From Apostichopus japonicus (lineage: Eukaryota; Echinodermata; Holothuroidea; Aspidochirotida; Stichopodidae): a stretch of 64,000 nt of DNA. How positions within the stretch are numbered: position 1 is the stretch's first letter; each line of letters opens with the position of its first letter. Shown piece by piece: positions 13,883-25,957 of this stretch. The DNA is taken from positions 18,958,501-19,022,500 of the forward strand of contig NC_092569.1 of the NCBI RefSeq assembly GCF_037975245.1. Reading direction: 5' to 3'. The translations under genes were made by a program, and so were the position numbers. The notes beneath the pieces were generated by a model. It had not been told where the DNA came from, did not search any database, and worked only from the letters and a program-made list of their open reading frames with translations.

Positions 13883-14526
13883 GGTAATGAATTAAAAGTT
13901 TGTAAGAATATTCTTGGGGAAATTTCACTAGGCCCCTTTCTCCCTTTGATCCAGTCCGTGCTCTGTCTTTGGGATTTACTTCAACTAAGTTCTACTTGTA
14001 TTTAGCCTATGCTAAGTTAGGCAATGCCTAGACTAAGGCTAAAGTTAGGGTATACATACTCTTATTTCTAACGTTGCCTCTAGACGAGTTCGGAGGCGTG
14101 GTGCTATCGAAAGCTGGTTTTCTCTGACGCATTGGTTTATTTCTCCAACCAAACGCGGTATGGAAGAAAAAGTTTCTTGCAAAACATTCATTATGAATGA
14201 TTATATTAAATGAACTGCTTTGTTTGGACAAAGCTTTGGCGCGACTAATACGAATAAGGGCTTGAAGATATTCTCAATGGTATATTTTCCACCTACTGCA
14301 GCAGTTTAAAACGTATTGTAACGCCGCCAACGTCTGGTAGTGTAAAACCTGTCTCGAAACCAACTGGAGGAGGGTAGGGGAGGTAGATGGGGGACGGGTA
14401 CAGATTAACTCTAAATCAGGAGGCAGACACCAGAGTTGTATGTTTAATAAAAGTATAATTTCTCATCTCGTTCTACATCTACAGCGTATAATACACAATA
14501 TTAACATTTGCCCAATATAACGTACT

Positions 14527-14712
14527 GGGGTCGGGCACAACCCAAGGATACGCAGGCATAACACTGGGGCTGCGCAAGGGTCGGGCAGTCTAAACGTCGG
14601 CAATCCACCGGTGTCGGGCAGCACAGGCTTCGGGCATTCCGCTTGACTCGGGCAGGGCAGGTGTCGGGCAATCCGCTGGACTCGGGCAGCGCAGGTGTCG
14701 GGCACTCTAAAA
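14527..14712. repeat. Degenerate CGGGCA tandem repeat
   Basis: Short alternating units built on GTGTCGGGCA and CTCGGGCAG at a spacing of about 15-30 bp. The sequence is GC-rich against an AT-rich background. Confidence 0.75.
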
Positions 14713-14934
14713 TGCCTAAACACATTTGTTTGGACTTAGGCAAATATCGAAGGCTTTACCACGAGCCGCCGGAAGGAAAGTTCCTCGTCTTGCACTCGAC
14801 CGACTCTCCGACTCTCTGACTCACTCATTTACGAAAGAACCCTTCATTAAAATACCCCGGAAATAACCCCCGTATACACACGTCCGTACATAAACTGTAA
14901 AAAAAGGCTTAAACCAATCATGGACTACCTTTAT

Positions 14935-15725
14935 GGCGGGCCATCAGTCTCAAATCATGGGAGATATACCGATTTAAATCGACATATACCAGTTTCCTTC
15001 GACATATACCAGTTAACTTCGACTTATACCAGTTTCATTCTACATATCATCGATTTAAATCGACATATACCAGTTTCATTCTACATATCATCGATTTAAA
15101 TCGACATATACCATGCATGCAGTTTCATTCTACATATCATCGATTTATTTTACTTATCATCGATTTAAATCGATGATAAGTAAAATAAATCGATGATATG
15201 TCGAAGTAAACTGGTATATGTCGATTTAAATCGATGATGTGTAGAATGAAACTGGTATATGTCGATTTAAATCGATGATATGTAGAATGAAACTGGTATA
15301 TGTCAATTTAAATCGACATATCATCGATTTATTCTACATATCATCGATTTATTTTACTTATCATTGATTTAAATCGATGATAAGTAAAATAAACCGATGA
15401 TATGTCGAAGTAAACTGGTATATGTCGATTTAAATCAATGATATGTAGAATGAAACTGGTATATGTCGATTTAAATCGACATATCATCGATTTATTCTAC
15501 ATATCATCGATTTATTTTACTTATCATCGATTTAAATCGATGATAAGTAAAATAAATCGATGATATGTCGAAGTAAACTGGTATATGTCGATTTAAATCG
15601 ATGATATGTAGAATGAAACTGATATAAGTCGAAGGAAACTGGTATATGTCGAAGGAAACTGGTATATGTCGATTTAAATCGGTATAAGTCGATCTCCCAT
15701 GATTTGAGACTGATGGCCCGCCGTA
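14935..15725. mobile_element. Palindromic MITE, about 0.79 kb
   Basis: The ends GGCGGGCCATCAGTCTC and its reverse complement lie at 14935 and up to 15722. Each continues inward as about 30 matching bases. The interior is almost entirely palindromic modules of CATCGATTTAAATCGATG with linkers such as AAACTGGTATATGTCG. TACCTTTAT occurs directly left (14926-14934) and at 15726-15734, three bases beyond the right end, which fits a 9 bp target duplication if the right terminus includes GTA. It has no coding capacity. Confidence 0.85.
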
Positions 15726-15958
15726 TACCTTTATATAACTACGATGAGTTGCGACCAATGGGATCGACTCACATCCCACCGCCGTGCCTGCCTATGCCAG
15801 TCACGGGAATACATCGATATAGCAAACTTACGTAATCAGTTCCTGTTCCTGTTTCGGATAAACATCTCTCGTTACCTCCGCGGAGCGCAACAGATGTAAC
15901 CCCTGAGGGAACGAAACGTATCTCACTAAGGAAAAGTCGTAGCTTTCCGCTACAATAT

Positions 15959-16374
15959 ATTCAACCATAGTACCGTGTGAACGACACGAACCATGTGCAA
16001 CGTTGTCATGGCAATACTTCACTACTCTTGGCTCACCATGCTGACACAAGTTTTGGACATACTGAAATAAATCTCGACATATACGAAACGTTGGCGCGCG
16101 CCGAAGTGCCAAAATTATAGCACGACGTAAATATAGCATGTTGACATGACCAATGTAGTAATGGCATGCTGTTACAAGTTTTCGACATGCTGATGTTGAA
16201 TTTGACATGTTGATAGACGCAATGGCATATTGTGTTTTGTTTCGACATGTTCATATGGAATTGTAACATGCTGATATCGAATTGTAACATGTTGATATCG
16301 ATTTGGACATATATATATTAACTTGGACACTTCACTTTCTTTTTCGACATTTATGGAACGTTTGGCTCTCCGTA
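15959..16374 (-). repeat. Right terminal inverted repeat
   Basis: Inverted copy of 9561-9976 with two substitutions over 416 bp. The match stops inwards at 15959 and outwards at 16374, where the GTGCCG duplication begins. Confidence 0.93.
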
Positions 16375-16380
16375 GTGCCG

Positions 16381-19300
16381 TCTCGCGGCTATCATTCTTG
16401 TAAAATGCTAATACGGAATCAATTTTTATGAATTCCCAATTTTATTTTCCAAAATTGAATTATTTAGATCACGCTTTCACACTGACAATGTAACTGATTA
16501 AACACGCAAACGTCTATAAGATGTTCATGATTATCTCACTAATGTCAAGAAAAAAACAAGAAATAAGAAAACAATAAACGCTTACATATTTGTTATTTGA
16601 TTTATTATGCCTGAGGCAATAATTATTAATTCTCTCGTCACCTGCTTTAAGGTTAAACGTGTAAGTCAGACTAGGGATGGTGCACACTGCAGGAGAACCT
16701 GGTAGGTAGGCGATACTGCGTTCTACTTAAAAAAAATGCAAGTTCACCATTCTTCTCCAACGGGCGAAACAGGCGACATTTATCGAAGGGGACGTGGATA
16801 TCTTTAATCTGGATATATATCATCCGGATGTATTCGGATTAACGTCAGAGAGTGTATGTCTGACTATAGCTAGCGAGATTCTATTACAAATATATGATTG
16901 CTGTCATTAACAAGAAAGAAAAGAAGATAAAACTATCAAAACACTTCGTGGAAGTCTTTATAGTTCCATGTATTAAACACATGCGATGTGAATACACGGG
17001 TTCAAAGAGTTTTCCAATAAGCATTCATTAACACTTGTCGATTAAAGTATAGCCTAGTTAATACTCAAGTATTAGTTACGCGAAAGCAGCGTCGCACGTA
17101 AATTACCATGATAATGGAGGTCGTTGGCTGGAATTATCCAGTTTAGTTCAAGTAATGAAGTAAGAGTGCTTTGTAATTACTGTAATTTATATTAAGTTAT
17201 AACATAAAAGTGTTCGGACGACAAACTAAAGGATCGAATTCAATTATTTAATTAATTTCTCGTCCGTTAGCCATATTTTTGGTTAAAATTGTGGGAGGGT
17301 TTTTGATCAATTGTAACGGTACCGTAGTTTGAGTAATACTGGACTGATTAATTTTAATTAACGATTAAACGCAAAGAGCTGCATTAAATTACTAATTAGG
17401 ACGTTTGATTGCGGTTAATTCTCCGTTTTCTATAATATGTAAGCTTTTTAAGTTTCGTTTAATATTTGAACTAAACCGAATTGTGACGTTCTTCGGCCAG
17501 ACATTTTGTAACTTGAAAGGTATCCTCTCGTAGCCACGGGAAAGGAGTGGGGGGGGGGGTGGTTAGACTTTCTTCCGAATGGCTTACACTTTATAACGCA
17601 CGCAAAGTTATAAACACAGGAAACATATAATGAGGTATTACCCACACGCATAGTTAAAATGGTATAACCACTTTGCATCTAATCCCCCTACCGAAAAAGG
17701 TGTGTATATATGAGGCGGGGGGGGGGGGAACTTACCGAAAAAAGGTGTGTATGAGGCGGGAGGGGGGGGGGTCGCTGACCTGTATACATTGAGTGTGTAC
17801 ACGGCCGAGTGTATATACGTCTATACGCTAAGTTTTGTATTCATACGGTTTATATATATATAGATAGTCATTAAACCACATCCGTTTATACCGATAATTA
17901 TAGCCTTCTCTGTTCAGATTATACGTGTCCTACATGTTTACATTAAAATATGCCACATGTTTACAACAGCATCCTTCAGGTAAACCCCATACTTGAGTCA
18001 ATATGTTGCAAGAATATAGGCAACCGTTTCAACGCTATACCCGCATTATTTCTGGTTAAAAAAGTTAGCCCTTAGAATTATTAGGTATTTCCATGCAGTT
18101 CAACTCGCACGTGTTTTCTAGTTCAATAACATACGTTGTATATGGTGTGATATTAAACTGGTGGTAATCTGCCAGTTCGGTTTGTCGTTTTAACAGCAGT
18201 TCTTTGTTGATCTAACAACGACATAAATCTGTGTAATCACTTCATACTTGGCATTCCTGGAAGTTCCTTCTTTTCTTGTTGTTATTGGCACTTTTTGAAT
18301 TGATCAGATTGATGTAGAACACATGGCACATATGTTAAGCTGTCCAGGATAGGCTACATGGATTATGCAGAGTCAAAGGGTAGTATGTGCACGCAGTGCG
18401 CGTTGCAATTCAAATCTATTCCCCAGGACTCAATATGATCATGATTGCTCAACTCTACGTTTTTCTATCGCATGTACCCCTTTCATATACTAACTCCCCT
18501 CCCTCCCCTCTCTCCCCTCCCCCTCCCATTCGAGACACAGAGATAGTTTAGAAGATGAAGTGTGATGCATATAGCCATATTTGATATTTTATTCGTGTTT
18601 AAATATCCTTACACTAATGGTAATACATAACACAATTATACATATAAAAAATAACAAATTCTAGAGCCACGAGCGTTCATGTGTGTTACAATAAAAGTGT
18701 CTCGAGTTCTCCTAAACCGTATGCCTGGCCGATGGATTTCAAACTTGACTAGGTTCTGCGTGGGCACATGATGTGTAGCATCATTGTGGCCTATCAGTCA
18801 TAGGCCAAAAGTCAAAAGAATCAAGCACAGGAGAAAAGGAAACAAATAATGCGCATGCGTGTCCAAAATGATAAAATGGATGAAACCATCATACCGATTA
18901 ACGAAATAAAAACATTCACTTTCTCTAATTCATATCAGTTAACATAGAACATGAAAGGTCTCGAGGTCAATGGATGTCAAAGGTTATAGCTGGTGACATT
19001 GCACCCCAATAAGTGATGACCTCATAGGGTCAGAGGTCGAGACTTACGGGACGGACGAGACCGTTCAATAAACTCCTGCTAAATTACAACGTTAGATGGA
19101 TTCGTGCATATACTTGGCGGGTGCTCGTATGTACATGTGTAGTAGCGCTTCCTTTGCATGTATATTAGAGTCATGAGTACAAAGGTCATTTAACAAACGA
19201 GAGTGATCTTTTAGCAGTATAAGTAACGTTGTCATTATGGCTCCAAACGATCGCATCACTTTATTCAGGAAACCATAATTAAAACGTTATAACTTATTAT

Positions 19301-19443
19301 GTTGATTACTTGTACAAAGATCAGCAGTTCAAAGGTCTGAAGTAGCCGAATCATGCAGAAATATGTGTCGCGCGCTCTTCATGCCCGTCTGGTGGGGTGT
19401 ACGTTATTTGGTTTGTAATGTTGTATACCTCCATGTCATGTCA
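16381..19443. other. Intergenic, no gene seen
   Basis: AT-rich. G tracts near 17548, 17717 and 17763 lie in a short partial duplication (CTTACCGAAAAAGGTGTGTAT-like, near 17690 and 17735). No coding frame is supported. Confidence 0.5.
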
Positions 19444-19451
19444 GTTATACC

Positions 19452-19819
19452 CAAGGGCGTAGGAACCGGGGGGGCTGGGGGGGCGCCAGCCCCCCAGTGA
19501 AAAATGTGGAGGGGCGGAAGTATCATTCCGCCCCCCCCCCCGCTTCGCAAGTCAGAAAACCCCTTTTTCATTTCCAAATGAAAAAAAAATCTCATTTGGA
19601 GCACCAAATTGCATCTAAGGCCAGGTGAAAAGACAAAATTAAGTTTACAAAATGGAGTGGGTGTTGAAGTGTGCTATATTGCACCAAATTGCATCTGAGG
19701 CCACCTGGAAATGCAAAAATTCCAAAGGGGAGGGGGACACCCCTCCCCTTAGACCCCTCCCCCAGGCCGGCTATAAATCTTCAGCCCCCCCCACTCAAAG
19801 GTACCTTCCTACGCCACTG
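19452..19819. mobile_element. hAT-type MITE, 368 bp
   Basis: The left end is CAAGGGCGTAGGAACC and the right end, reversed, is CAGTGGCGTAGGAAGG. The perfect 8 bp duplication GTTATACC is at 19444-19451 and 19820-19827. Long G and C tracts sit just inside the left terminus. The overlapping proline-rich frames are not genes. Confidence 0.93.
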
Positions 19820-19827
19820 GTTATACC

Positions 19828-21275
19828 TACTCATGACATCAAAGTTTTGGATCTTGCCGATATCTCTTACCACCGGGTTTGTTCCTTGTCATGCAGTGTG
19901 GTCATTGAGAACTTTCCTTTATCTATTATGAATTTCTCGTGTCCACCACATTGAATCCAGGGAGCTGAAAACGCTATTGATAATACTTAGCCCTTTGTCA
20001 TTTACGCTTATATACAACTTCAACACTACGGAAACTATTTATTACTTTACCGGATTCGCCGGCCGGTTGCCAAGTTTTCATGATCCCGTGTCCTACCTTA
20101 CCACACCGACTGAACCCCGTTATTTCAACAACACAAAACCGGTTTATAAGTTGACGCACCCGTTATGATGATGTCCTAACAGAAAATTCCAAGGTCCAAA
20201 TAGGGGAAGTTGTTACTCTAAAACGGAAAATTGATCAAAACTGATAATTCACCACAACTACTTGACCGAGATTTGATCACGTGTTACTATATTTGTTTCA
20301 GTTGTCAAAACTCATGTAATAATGTCATTAACTGTGTCATGACACAGTGACTTCCTAACATAGCGGAACGCTGGTGCTTTAGATTATTGATATAAATTCG
20401 TCGGAAGAAAATAAAACGGAAATTGCTTACACGGTGAGTATAGCTTAAAGGTGGCATACTCCATATAGAGTTTATAGCAATCAGGAATAGTGCCCAAGAC
20501 AGCATCGGGAGAACATCCTGTTTGATATGTTATCAAACAAAATATGGGTGTGTGTGCGTGTGTGTGGCTTAGAAGAAGAAGAGCATGAATGGAAGTACAT
20601 GTGGTGCAAAAATTGGATCAATTGAGACAATTTTAGACCCCTTAAGGCCTCCCAGGAGCAGCGTATACGAAGATTGTTTACTATACTGAGTGAAGAAGTT
20701 TGCTTACTATAGTGACGAAAACTTCAGGCGGCTATCGCATGAAATCAGCATGGTCATGATACGGAAATGATTGAACCACGAATGGCCAAATTATCAGCTA
20801 TTCGGTGATGAGTAGTGTTGAGCTGTTGAGAACCTCTGTTAGGACTTAGATACCACATTACTTTGACGAATGTCTGTGTAAGTCAACGGGGCAGTTTTAT
20901 GGAACTATGCTACCTTAAAGCAGCAGTTTAGCGTTGAATTGTCTGCATTCTGCTTAAGCCATTTAAGATTCACACATAATTTGATGCGAGTTTCTCCAAT
21001 AGTTAGACAATTCTGTGTCCCACACATTAAAATATATTTGTAACCCTTTCCAACGTTATGTCTTGCTTGTCCCTATTGTCACAGTTTGTACCTACCGTGA
21101 ACTTGAAGCAAACAGGTGTGACGTCATATTCGCACAAGTTTGAAGAAGTACCGGTACGAAGATTATCAAGAAAACCATCAAGTAAACTTGTCAGTGTGCG
21201 GGATCTATGACGTCACACCTATGTGCCTTAAGTTCACTTTTGACACACACACACACAAAATGATGAAATATTCAT
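19828..21275. other. Intergenic, no gene seen
   Basis: Unique-looking sequence with short GT and GA runs near 20550. No recognisable domain. Confidence 0.5.
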
Positions 21276-21530
21276 AGAATTATGCATGATACGTTATAAC
21301 CATGGTATAATCATAATTGTAATGGTTTAATCATGGTAAAACCATGGTAAACCCCCAGTTCTATCACGGTACAACCATGATATAATATATTCATGGATAA
21401 ATCATGATATAATCATGACATAATCATGCATAATATGCATGATAAATTTCCAGCACAAAATGGTATAAAATCATGGCATAAACAATGTGATTATGGGACT
21501 ACGTTATAACCGTATTCTATAAGCATGGTA
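21276..21530. repeat. Degenerate ATCATGGTATAA repeat
   Basis: Around 15 imperfect copies of a unit of about 12 bp containing CATGGTATAA or its partner TTATACCATG. Because CATG is self-complementary, many units are local palindromes. Confidence 0.75.
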
Positions 21531-22389
21531 TATTTCATTGTTTAGCATTTAACAGTATAGGCCTATAATATATTAATGGTTTAACAGTAGCATTGGATCG
21601 GAACACGATGCGGGGCGGGGGGGGGGGGGGGTTATACCATGCGAGTTGTCACATAATGTTACCACGGGATCATTTTACACGATAAAAAAAAGTTGGGCAT
21701 ACACGTTACCCAAGACCATATACGTATATATTTATCCAATCAACGTTGGGTAAGGTATTGCTCCAAAACAAGTTCCATTACAACTATCACAGTTTAAGTG
21801 ATTTTAACTATACCCAAAACGTGATAAATTGGTCACAGTTGCCTGTATTTAACTTAATTGTATTTGGTATTATGAAAAACAGTCAAATTGGTTCGTGAAT
21901 AATCATGTAATCATGCATTATGCAATGTAAAATAAAAATAAATTAAAAAAAACCCACACACATCTGCTTTTTGCTTCTGAAATTGAGTCTATCGTTTCAG
22001 GTGATTTATGTAATACGCATAACGCAAGAAAAGACAATTATGCTCTCGTGGAAGGCTGGTAGGAAGGGAATTGGGAGGGGAAGCGGGGGGGGGGGGGGCG
22101 ACGTTATGTGCTTCTCGGAACACTTCTTCATCAGTATGCCATAGTATTGAATTCTTATATACGCAATGGGCGTAGAGTAAGGGGAGTATAAGCAACCTTG
22201 CTCTCTGCCATTCTGTCAAAATGGCAAGTCGTTTAATCGAGAAAAAAAATGTGGAAATGTCTTCGTCTCCTCTTAGTAATATAAAAAAAAAAACAGTGTT
22301 GCTATAAGTAACATTCATCTTTGGAAGGAATTAAACTCAGCCCTGATCTGTATATCGACGTCCAACCAATCTCCGTGCTTCTAGATAGT
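21531..22389. other. Intergenic, no gene seen
   Basis: Contains G tracts near 21616 and 22085. No coding frame is supported. Confidence 0.5.
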
Positions 22390-22391
22390 TG

Positions 22392-22623
22392 CGGAGTGTT
22401 AGCTCAGTGGTTAACGCTGGTGTCTTTCAATCATAAAGTCCCCTGTTCGAGTCACTCCAAGATTAATGTATGTCGTCCAGTTACAGAGTTGTTGACAATT
22501 GACATGGACGTTAAATAAGAATGTAAGAGACTGACTTCGGTCAACTTAACGGCTATGATAAGCCAATGAGGCTTCTTCGCGAGTTCCTGCTTGCATGAGC
22601 ATCTAAAATACATACATACATAG
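22392..22623 (+). mobile_element. tRNA-derived SINE
   Basis: The head has a good A box (TTAGCTCAGTGGTTAACGC, near 22397) and a B box (CTGTTCGAGTCAC, near 22441). GGAGTG and CACTCC can pair as an acceptor-like stem. The T stem and anticodon loop do not form properly, so it is not a working tRNA. The body ends in ATACATACATACATAG at about 22609-22623, a typical SINE tail. The LINE partner is unknown. Confidence 0.75.
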
Positions 22624-25517
22624 TGTTGCTCAAGATTGGAATGGGTTTTACCTGCGTATAATCGTGACAAACACGTGTTCGTCTGATGTTTCGAGGGCGA
22701 TGTCGTCAGTTTCACGCTGACAGATCATTTGACGTTGAACTTTTTGAAACCTCGCAGACGACGGGGTCTATTTGATGGCTGGTTTCCGGTAGACGGTTTT
22801 TTTGGAACTGGGTGTCATGATATGAACTCTGCAGTGGAAAAGTTTAAAAAGTTACAATTATGTACACCTGTGTACATGATTATTAGGCTACACACGCAAT
22901 GCGATGTGATCTTATTAGTGACGTATACGCATAAAGAGTTCAACATGGATATAGCAAACAGATGGATCTCTTTGGCAAGAAAATAAACATGTTTCAGGAC
23001 GGAGACGTTTTCCTAGTAATTCCAAGTCACCAAGTAGACTGTGAAACATTGAAGAAATGAATAAAAAAGACAAGAAAAGAATAAAAAAGAAAGGAAAGAG
23101 AGAAAGAAAGAAAACGGACCATGATTTACCTTTTTGTGTGTGTGTGTGTGTGCGTGTGTGTGTTTCGTCTTGACGTCAAACAGGCAAATCGCAAGTTAGT
23201 ATATTATACGTATATTCTGACTGTAGTTACATATTTCGGATCGGAATTTTACACGATCATATCTATATATGAGTTAAGTACAAACGTAGATTTATTTCAC
23301 TCAAACTTCAAAATATGTCTTAAAAGTTAATTATTTTCCTTGTTTTTTTAAATGCTACGACCTTCACATGATTCTGAGACTGACTAGAGGGTTGGGCCGA
23401 GGGGTCCAGGGGCGGGGTGTCTTTGGGGGAAGGAGAAAATGAGATGAAGAATCCTATTTTCTCATTTTCATCATAGGCTATCCTAAAATAAAGAAAACAA
23501 AAAGAGGAGGAAGGCTTTCCAATAGGGGCGTGGCCTGTCTCTCGTATTACGTTACAATGACACATATTATGTTTCAATGAAGAAAATGTCAAAACGGTGT
23601 CAGCCTTTTTAGTTGCGACTGCACAATGCTGGTTGAATGCTTGATATTTGACTAAGTCGAATGATCATTGGGGGGGGGGGGGGTGAGGGAGTAATACGGG
23701 TGAAATACAGTTTTAATGTGATTTAAGCGGGGGGGGGGGAGGGGCAGAAGTAAAACGTTTAGCGACTATAAGTCAGTCCAATTTCAAAGACGTTATACCT
23801 ACAGGTCACGCCTCGGGATGACATCGAATCGCTCAGACTAAGTTATAACATTACAGTTCTGATAAGGCACCGTATGGGGAATGCTAATTTCGTAGAAGTA
23901 GCCTTTATACTCTATGGAGTTGCGGCTAGACCTCAACATAATCAAACTGTTATTCTAGCACAACACGTGCCCGAATGTGTTCTAACGTTTATGTTGTTTT
24001 TAAATGAAGGTTGCGATGTGGTAAAACAGTTGTTCAATGTTAATGCCAAACATTATACTTACAACATTGCCTTTGAGACATTGTCATCCTTAAAAATTTG
24101 TTGTATATTTTCTGTGAAATTTGTCACTTATAATAGTATGGGGCATTTAGAAAGTAAGTTTTTCAAAATTATCAAAATTTACATAAAAGTGCTTGTTCAG
24201 GATTTACCTGAATTCAAATGGTAGAAAAGTAAAACATAACGGTTACGTAATTGAGGTGCTAAGTGATTTACTAAACAGGGGCAAGGTGGTGTGGGGGTAG
24301 GGTGTGGATTAGTAGGGGAGCAGATGGCGAGAGCGAGGATTTATTAGCCTATCATGGGGAATATGGTATTTTACTTGTTGTATGTAAACGACTATAATAC
24401 TATATACGAAGGATTATCATATATGCTAAGTTATACATGCGGGCATGTGAATTTTACCGTCTCAATGATTATCGAAAAACAAAATTGGGTCGAACTTTTA
24501 CCTTCCTATCTGCTGTCCTGAAAAATTATGGTCCTCTTAAATTATTCCGAGATACTGCGAAGTGGTAAATAAGACAATAAAAATTGGTATATACACTACA
24601 TGATGCCTTATAACAGTGAACTATGGGGAGGCTATCACATATTTTGAGTGGGTTGAGAACCGGCTAAAGTCTCGGGAGGTTTCCCAAGAATAGACAGGAC
24701 ATTGACAATTTTGTGTTAAAATTTTGAATTTCTCTACTCTGCAAATTTGGGCTATATATACACGACCGTCATAATTTATACGTTTTATCGAAAGTTTGAG
24801 AAACAAATACGCAGGTTCCGTATTACGGGGTATCAGCCCTATAAGAGAAGTTACCCCCCTCCCCTAGCCCCTAGCATTCAGATTAATTTAGCAACGCAGG
24901 GGAGTGCTCCCTATAGATGAAAGTGAGGTAGAAGAAGAACCAATCAACACTCCAAGCCTCGCTTAATGCCATGCGTTGTCCCTATATCGCTTTATGTTAA
25001 GCAATTGTAGTATAAAATGATTGTTGATTGCATGTTGTAAATTACTGTTTTTTTTTTAAACATGTTAATAGATAATTAAATCACGTTTTTGATCTTTGAC
25101 AATATTATCCTCGAAACGGTGCTCCACATGTAATCGTCCGAGTGTCTCTTATTATTTCTTGGTCTGTAGACTTTAAAAGGAAACATAACTGGTTTGACTT
25201 CTTGATCCATTATTCAGAAGTAAAGTTAATAAAAGTGTGATTAAAGGTCATCGGTATCCCCCCGCCCCCACCCACACATACGCTACAACGCCAGATACAG
25301 TTCACTAAATTACATATTTCAACAACTACTTTTACAGCCATCTTCATTGCATAAGTTTGACTCGTATAGTGAAACAGTAGTGTCTCATCGACCACTCAGC
25401 AAAGTCTGTGAAAGAAGGAAATTTGGAAAATCAGAAGGTCCTGGAAGCTATACTTTGGCCAACTTTTAGCAGGTTTAATGTTGAGGCAATACTGATCACC
25501 TGTAATAAAACTTACGT
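22624..25517. other. Intergenic, no gene seen
   Basis: G tracts near 23670 and 23730, and a GT run near 23136. The 116-codon plus frame at 23874-24224 has no domain or splice support. Confidence 0.45.
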
Positions 25518-25730
25518 TTATCTCTCTCTTTTGTTGTTAAAGGTGGGATCGCTCGTAATTTCCTCGTAAATTCTGTCCTTCACACCACCCGATTCAAAAA
25601 TAATATCAATACTACCCTCTATCGGATCGTCGCTGTTGTCTCGTAATTTCTCAGCAATCCCGTATTTACGGCTAGTAAGCAATAAACGGGTTCGGTTACT
25701 TGAACGGTGGCCTTGGCGAAATTCCTGCAT
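25518..25730 (-). CDS. Possible short exon, unknown protein
   Basis: From an ATG at 25730 to a TAA at 25518 the minus strand encodes 70 residues of mixed, non-repetitive composition. It runs from MQEFRQGHR through RKYGIAEKLRD and ESGGVKDRIYEEITSD. The balance of charged and hydrophobic residues is more protein-like than the other short frames around it. A perfect donor, GTAAGT, lies two bases past the stop (25515-25510), and AG acceptors are available near the start. I do not recognise the family. It abuts a MITE (25752-25957), so it may be unique host sequence or part of a larger repeat. Confidence 0.22.
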   Translation of the reverse strand: MQEFRQGHRSSNRTRLLLTSRKYGIAEKLRDNSDDPIEGSIDIIFESGGVKDRIYEEITSDPTFNNKRER

Positions 25731-25751
25731 AGTTTCTTGTCTGTGGCAGTA

Positions 25752-25957
25752 CAGGGAGTTGTTATGGAACAACTCCCTGGTCAGTAGTATGCGGTATTAC
25801 GCCGCGTTTTCGTGTGTGTTGTGTGATACAAAACTCAGTGCTTTGTTTTACGTTCAGAACTTTTCACAACTAATGGGCTGTACAGTATAGGTTACGGTCG
25901 AGCTTTGCATCAGGCGTAATAGTTTGACCAGGGAGCTGCTACTCTAGCAGTTCCCTG
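25752..25957. mobile_element. MITE with hairpin termini, 206 bp
   Basis: Each end is itself a hairpin. The left is CAGGGAGTTGTT-ATGG-AACAACTCCCTG, followed by GTCA. The right is TGAC followed by CAGGGAGCTGCT...AGCAGTTCCCTG. The two ends are inverted copies of each other, roughly 24 of 32 positions by eye. No clear target duplication is visible. A solo hairpin of the same type is at 2692-2719. Confidence 0.7.

Larger units (their letters stand above)
9561..16374. mobile_element. 6.8 kb DNA transposon with 416 bp TIRs
   Basis: Two 416 bp inverted copies (9561-9976 and 15959-16374) bound this interval and differ at only two positions. Both ends read TACGGAGAGCC. The six bases just outside are GTGCCG on both sides (9555-9560 and 16375-16380), a direct repeat expected of a target-site duplication. 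The interior holds a decayed ORF (10525-11189) whose sequence resembles a transposon-associated protein family, plus three younger insertions. A 6 bp duplication with long TIRs recalls Polinton/Maverick elements. However, the termini do not begin with AG, the element is short, and I see no DNA polymerase, integrase or capsid gene, so I leave the superfamily open. The near-identical TIRs suggest recent movement or homogenisation. Confidence 0.82.

Noticed and set aside
9561-16374. Polinton/Maverick call for the 6.8 kb element
   Set aside because: The 6 bp duplication and long TIRs fit, but the ends do not start with AG and there is no DNA polymerase, integrase, ATPase or capsid gene.
22392-22465. 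Functional tRNA gene
   Set aside because: A and B boxes are present, but the T stem and anticodon arm do not pair.
23874-24224. 116-codon plus-strand ORF
   Set aside because: No recognisable motif, and the AT-rich composition allows such frames by chance.
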